9,318 bases of DNA from Oscillospiraceae bacterium (GTDB lineage: Bacteria > Bacillota > Clostridia > Christensenellales > Aristaeellaceae): NCBI GenBank assembly GCA_031266295.1, contig JAISBH010000160.1:1-9318 (forward strand), given 5' to 3'. The notes beneath the pieces are model-generated. The model saw nothing but the letters and a program-made list of their open reading frames with translations. It ran no database searches and was not told the origin of the DNA. This document shows, in pieces, positions 5,798-9,318 of the stretch; position 1 is the first letter of the stretch; the number at the start of each line of letters is the position of its first letter. The translations under genes and the position numbers were made by a program.

Positions 5798-6747
5798 TCC
5801 ATTGGTTTCCGCCGCATATATGGGCGCTGCTCGCAGGACTCCTGCTTGACATAATCGTCGGCGACCCGGAATGGTTTCCTCATCCGGTGCGCGGACTGGG
5901 GCTGTTCATCCGCCGGATGGAAATCCTCCTGCGCAAATGTTTCCGGAATCTGCGTTTTGCAGCGCCGATTCTGACCGCTTCCACCGTGCTGCTGTCCATG
6001 CTGTTCGCCGCTTTGTTGATCTGGTTGGCTGGGCTATTCGGCGCGGCTCCGCGATTCATCATGATGGCGCTGTTATCATGGACATGCGTCAGCGTGAAGA
6101 ATCTGGCGGACGAAGCAAAGGACGTCGTCCGCGCGCTAGCCGTAAGCGTTGAGGCGGGACGCAAGCAGGTCGCGCGCATCGTTGGCCGCGATACCGCCGC
6201 GCTCACCCGCGAGGAGATCGTCAAGGCGGCGATCGAATCCGTCTCTGAGAACACGACCGACGGCGTGATTGCGCCGCTGCTCTTCCTCGCGTTGGGCGGA
6301 CCCATAGCGGGATTCGGTTTCAAGGCGGCGTCCACGTTGGATTCAATGGTCGGTTACATGGACGACCAGTATCGCGACGTCGGCTGGAGCAGCGCGCGGC
6401 TGGACGACTTGCTCAATTGGATCCCCGCCAGACTGACCGCCGCGCTGATGTGCGCCGCCGCGTTCTTGGCAAGGCTGGACGCTCGCGGCGCGTGGCGCGT
6501 TGTGAAGCGCGACCATGCTAATCACAGCAGTCCCAACTGCGCGTGGAGCGAGGCCGCCGCCGCCGGCGCGCTGCACATCCAGTTGGGCGGGACGCATATG
6601 TATTTCGGAAAGCCCATTTATAAACCCACTATAGGAAATGACGACCACGCGCCCAAACCCGACGATATCGGCGAAGCAAACCGTTTACTATATTGGAGCG
6701 CGGCGTTAATGGCGATGCTGATCATCATTATCTGGGGGATTTTGTGA
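5794..6747 (+). CDS. cbiB: Adenosylcobinamide-phosphate synthase
   Basis: Membrane protein that attaches aminopropanol phosphate, made by CobD, to adenosylcobyric acid. The 317 residues show LLLDIIVGDPEWFPHPVRGLG (17-36), a hydrophobic pair at about 58-100, ARIVGRDTAALTREEIVKAAIESVSENTTDGVIAPLLF (127-164), FKAASTLDSMVGY (176-188), ARLDDLLNWIPARLTA (201-216) and HSSPNCAWSEAAAAGALHIQLGG (244-266), ending in a hydrophobic tail. The TTG at 5794 is preferred: it overlaps the cobD stop (TTGA), AAAGGGG lies about 8 bases upstream and TTG starts recur in this window. An in-frame ATG at 5758 would add 12 residues that fit the family poorly; this choice is the less certain part. Confidence 0.93.
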   Translation: MIHWFPPHIWALLAGLLLDIIVGDPEWFPHPVRGLGLFIRRMEILLRKCFRNLRFAAPILTASTVLLSMLFAALLIWLAGLFGAAPRFIMMALLSWTCVSVKNLADEAKDVVRALAVSVEAGRKQVARIVGRDTAALTREEIVKAAIESVSENTTDGVIAPLLFLALGGPIAGFGFKAASTLDSMVGYMDDQYRDVGWSSARLDDLLNWIPARLTAALMCAAAFLARLDARGAWRVVKRDHANHSSPNCAWSEAAAAGALHIQLGGTHMYFGKPIYKPTIGNDDHAPKPDDIGEANRLLYWSAALMAMLIIIIWGIL

Positions 6748-8237
6748 TGGCGAAGGCGATCATGGTTCAAGGCACGATGTCTAACGCGGGTAAGAGTATC
6801 CTAACCGCCGCGCTGTGCCGGATATTTAGGCAGGACGGCTATAGTACAGCGCCGTTCAAAAGCCAGAATATGGCGCTCAACTCGTTCATCACACGCAGCG
6901 GGCTGGAAATGGGGCGCGCGCAGGCTGTACAAGCGGAGGCGGCGCGAGTCGAGCCGGATGTGCGCATGAATCCGATACTACTCAAGCCGGTGCATAACCA
7001 AGGCTCGCAGGTGATCGTAGGCGGCGCGCCGATCGGCACGATCTCCGCGAGGAACTATTACGCGATGAAGAAGGAGCTTCGCCCAAGGATTCAGGAAGCG
7101 TACGATTCACTCGCCGCCAGTTTCGACGTGATCGTGATTGAGGGCGCGGGCAGTCCCGCCGAACTAAACCTGAACACGGACGATTTCGTCAACATGGGTA
7201 TGGCGCGAATGGCAAACGCTCCCGTGATCCTAGTGGGCGATATCGACCGTGGCGGCATATTCCCCCAGCTCTACGGCACTATCAAGCTGCTGCCGCCGGA
7301 GGATTCCGCGCGTATCAAGGCGACGGTCGTCAACAAGTTTCGAGGGGATATCACGCTGTTTGACGACGGCTTGAAGATACTAGAGGATATCTGCGGCGTG
7401 CCGTGCGCCGGGGTCGTGCCTTATCTTGATGTGGATATCGAGGACGAGGATAGCCTCTCCTCGCGTCTGAGCCGGAGGAGTCGCGGAGCCGCGCTCGATA
7501 TCGCCGTGATCGGTATGCCTCACATATCCAACTTCACAGACTTCACAGCGTTGGAGGCAACGCCCGGAGTCGGCTTGCGCTACACAGGCAGCGAGGAGGA
7601 TCTGGGCAATCCCGACATGGTGATACTGCCCGGCACAAAGAACACCATAGCCGACCTGCTGCGTCTGCGCGAGTGCGGACTGGAAGCCGCTATAAAGAAA
7701 CTGGCCGCGCGCGGAGTTGTGATACTAGGTATCTGCGGCGGTTACCAGATGCTGGGCGAACGCGTCACGGACAGCGAAGGCGCGGAGGGCGGCGGCTCCA
7801 TCGCGGGGATGGCGCTGCTGCCCGTCACAACCGAGTTCATGACGGAAAAGCGGCAAACGCGTGTCGCCGCTAAGATATTGAGCGTCGACGGCGCGTTAGC
7901 TCCGTTGTCCGGCGCGTTGCTGGAAGGCTACGAGATCCACATGGGCATTACGCAACGTCGTCAGGACGCTAAGCCGCTCCTGCAATTGAGCGACGGCGTC
8001 CTGGACGGTTGTCAGCGCGGCAACGTTTACGGCTCATACCTGCATGGTTTCTTTGACAGCGCTCCATGCAGGGAGGCCGTGTTGGGCGCGCTGGCGAAAT
8101 CGAAAGGCGTGTCGCTGGAAAACGTGTCGTTTGATTATAATGAATATAAGAATCGACAGTTCGATCTGCTGGCGCAGGGCGTCCGCGATCATATTGATAT
8201 GCCGATGATTTACAGAATACTGGAGCGCGGAGCGTGA
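6747..8237 (+). CDS. cobQ: Cobyric acid synthase, glutamine-hydrolysing
   Basis: CobQ (CbiP) amidates adenosylcobyrinic acid a,c-diamide at four side chains using glutamine and ATP, giving adenosylcobyric acid, the substrate of CbiB. The 496 residues are family length. The N-terminal dethiobiotin-synthetase-like ATPase domain has QGTMSNAGKS (8-17), FKSQNMALNS (37-46), EMGRAQAVQAEAA (54-66), VGDIDRGGIF (163-172) and NKFRGD (196-201). The C-terminal glutamine amidotransferase domain (about 250-496) has LPGTKNT (294-300), GICGGYQMLG (328-337) with nucleophile Cys330, GYEIHMG (394-400) and YGSYLHGFFD (428-437) with His433. The ATG at 6747 shares one base with the cbiB stop and follows GGGGGA by 7 bases; the GTG immediately before it is a possible alternative. 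It is the last gene of the operon. I find no terminator downstream. Confidence 0.95.
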   Translation: MAKAIMVQGTMSNAGKSILTAALCRIFRQDGYSTAPFKSQNMALNSFITRSGLEMGRAQAVQAEAARVEPDVRMNPILLKPVHNQGSQVIVGGAPIGTISARNYYAMKKELRPRIQEAYDSLAASFDVIVIEGAGSPAELNLNTDDFVNMGMARMANAPVILVGDIDRGGIFPQLYGTIKLLPPEDSARIKATVVNKFRGDITLFDDGLKILEDICGVPCAGVVPYLDVDIEDEDSLSSRLSRRSRGAALDIAVIGMPHISNFTDFTALEATPGVGLRYTGSEEDLGNPDMVILPGTKNTIADLLRLRECGLEAAIKKLAARGVVILGICGGYQMLGERVTDSEGAEGGGSIAGMALLPVTTEFMTEKRQTRVAAKILSVDGALAPLSGALLEGYEIHMGITQRRQDAKPLLQLSDGVLDGCQRGNVYGSYLHGFFDSAPCREAVLGALAKSKGVSLENVSFDYNEYKNRQFDLLAQGVRDHIDMPMIYRILERGA

Positions 8238-8255
8238 AGCTTGCACAAAGCGTGG

Positions 8256-8284
8256 TTGCCGACAGTGGAATAAACTGCTATACT
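8256..8284 (+). promoter_or_regulatory. Promoter of the AAA-like ATPase gene
   Basis: TTGCCG (8256-8261), a 17-base spacer, then TATACT (8279-8284) with a TG extension (TGC directly before). Expected start near 8291. It marks the ATPase as a transcription unit distinct from the cob operon, although read-through from cobQ is possible because no terminator is visible between them. Confidence 0.6.
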
Positions 8285-8287
8285 TAA

Positions 8288-8309
8288 GTTATGAAATCGA
8301 ATCCATAAC
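8288..8309 (+). promoter_or_regulatory. Operator-like 22-bp palindrome on the ATPase transcription start
   Basis: Outer arms GTTATG (8288-8293) and CATAAC (8304-8309) are perfect inverted repeats, the centre is TCGA, and 9 of 11 base pairs are symmetric over the whole 22 bp. It begins three bases after the -10 hexamer and covers the predicted start of transcription, the classical place for a repressor. No regulator is recognised. As RNA it could also form a weak 5' hairpin. Confidence 0.45.
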
Positions 8310-8323
8310 GGAGGCGAGCGAGC

Positions 8324-9288
8324 GTGTCGATCGGCAAGTATTTCAACACAGAGGGGCTATGCAGGCCTGGTCTCCACTACATGGTCGATACCAGCGCCAA
8401 GATCGACGTGATCGTCCGCGATTATATTGAGCGCGGCAGATATTTCGTGATCAACCGCGCCCGCCAGTATGGGAAAACTACCACGCTCGAACTGCTTCAG
8501 AGCCGGTTGACGGATCGCTTTCGCATCGTCAGCGTCAGTTTCGAAGGTGCGGAAGATATTTTTGCAACGACAAAAAGCATGGCGCGCGGTATATCGCTGC
8601 TTCTTATGGACGCTCTATATCCTCAAGAGATAGAATTTCTTAGCGCAAAAATCGATGAGGAACTGCCGCTTCGTGATCTTGGCAAGCGTATTACAGAACT
8701 GTGTGAAGATAACGTCAAGCCCGTTATATTGATGATTGACGAAGTGGACAAAACCGCCAATTATGACGTGTTTGCTTCCCTTTTGGGATTGCTCCGGCGA
8801 AAGTATCTGGATAGGGAAGCGCAAGGTATGCGTTCAACATTCCATAGCGTGATCCTCGCGGGCGTACATGACATAAAGAATCTCAAGGCGAAGATCCACC
8901 AGGATTCAGAACATTCGTACAACAGTCCGTGGAACATAGCAGCGGACTTCAGCGTGGACATGAGTTTCTCGGCGAATGAAATCGAGGGGATGCTCTGCGG
9001 CTATGAGGCGGAGCGTCATACAGGCATGGAGGCCGCCGCGCTGGCGAAGACTATCCGCGAGCAAACAAGCGGATATCCGTATCTTGTAAGCGCGCTGTGC
9101 AAGCGGCTGGACGAGGTCACGCATGACTGGACGGTATCGGGACTTCACGCCGCCGTCGCCCACATGATGTCCACCACGAACACGCTCTTTGACGATATCG
9201 TCAAGAACCTGCAGCGTCACGCCGAGTTCCGCAGCGTTGTTGAAGATATACTGCTCAACGGCGAGCGTGTAAACTATGTACCGTCAAA
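8324..9288 (+). CDS. AAA-like ATP-binding protein, C-terminus missing at contig end
   Basis: P-loop ATPase of the AAA-like type found in many copies in anaerobe genomes; cellular role unknown. About 321 genuine residues are visible. NRARQYGKTTTL (44-55) is the Walker A region with Lys51, VILMIDEVD (134-142) is Walker B with Asp139-Glu140, and SVILAGVHDIKNLK (175-188) is a sensor-like strand. SPWNIAADFSVDMSF (201-215) and TSGYPYLVSALCKRLDE (248-264) resemble the lid region of these proteins. The GTG start has GGAGG (8310-8314) 9 bases upstream. Relatives often carry a C-terminal PD-(D/E)XK nuclease-like domain; that part is not present here. The frame appears to continue to a TAG at 9308-9310, but its last codons (DRKSVV and the stop) are Illumina adapter, so the true end lies outside the window. 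The middle (about 8540-8720) is visibly less GC-rich than the cob genes. Confidence 0.85.
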
Positions 9289-9318
9289 AGATCGGAAGAG
9301 CGTCGTGTAGGGAAAGAG
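9289..9318 (+). other. Illumina TruSeq adapter contamination at contig end
   Basis: The final 30 bases begin AGATCGGAAGAGCGTCGTG and continue as the standard TruSeq read-through adapter (reverse complement of the universal adapter). This is not biological sequence. It creates a false in-frame stop for the ATPase gene. The first base (9289) could equally be genomic A. Confidence 0.97.

Noticed and set aside
8238..8323. Terminator at the end of the cobalamin operon
   Set aside because: No GC-rich stem with a T-tract is found between cobQ and the ATPase; the only inverted repeat is the AT-rich palindrome downstream of the promoter.
1..9318. CRISPR array, insertion sequence, prophage or defence island
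   Set aside because: There are no spaced direct repeats, terminal inverted repeats, transposase or phage-like proteins. Apart from the control regions and the short CobU paralog, the centre is an ordinary cobalamin operon.

Overview
The window is a bacterial cobalamin (vitamin B12) late-synthesis and salvage operon on the + strand. It is flanked by a divergently transcribed sodium-pump decarboxylase beta-subunit gene on the - strand and, on the other side, by a separate AAA-like ATPase gene. Base composition is GC-rich and several starts are TTG or GTG. A Na+-translocating decarboxylase beta subunit, a short second CobU-like protein and an AAA-like ATPase of a type often multicopy in anaerobes together suggest an anaerobic Gram-positive lineage (Clostridia-like Firmicutes, or a similar group such as Synergistetes). 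This assignment is inference from gene content only. The last 30 bases match Illumina TruSeq adapter, so the right edge is very probably the end of a short-read contig rather than real genome.

Layout. 1-930 (-): 5' part of an oadB/gcdB/mmdB-type gene, running off the left edge. 931-1423: a 493-base divergent intergenic region. On the - strand it holds a good promoter (TTGACA-17-TAACAT with a TGn extension), a structured leader of about 215 nt and an intrinsic terminator ending 35 bases before the oadB start, so it looks like an attenuator or riboswitch-type leader. On the + strand it holds a promoter (TTGACA-17-TACACT), an upstream dyad and a leader with two hairpins. I see no recognisable B12 riboswitch on either strand.

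1424-8237 (+): eight genes in a tightly coupled operon: cobU, a short CobU-like paralog, cobT, cobS, cobC, cobD, cbiB and cobQ (cbiP). Six of the seven junctions are stop/start overlaps of 1-4 bases. Together they cover amidation of adenosylcobyric acid (CobQ), making the aminopropanol-phosphate arm (CobD), attaching it (CbiB), activating cobinamide (CobU), activating the lower-ligand base (CobT), joining the two halves (CobS) and removing the last phosphate (CobC). No corrin-ring genes, adenosyltransferase or B12 transporter lie in the window, so the locus by itself supports late synthesis or salvage.

8238-8323: a short intergenic region with its own promoter (TTGCCG-17-TATACT with a TGn extension) and an operator-like palindrome on the presumed start point. 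8324 to about 9288 (+): an AAA-like ATPase whose C-terminus is lost at the contig end; its apparent last residues and stop codon come from adapter sequence. The items I consider most worth checking are the oadB leader RNA, the tandem CobU pair, the ATPase-promoter palindrome and the adapter contamination.
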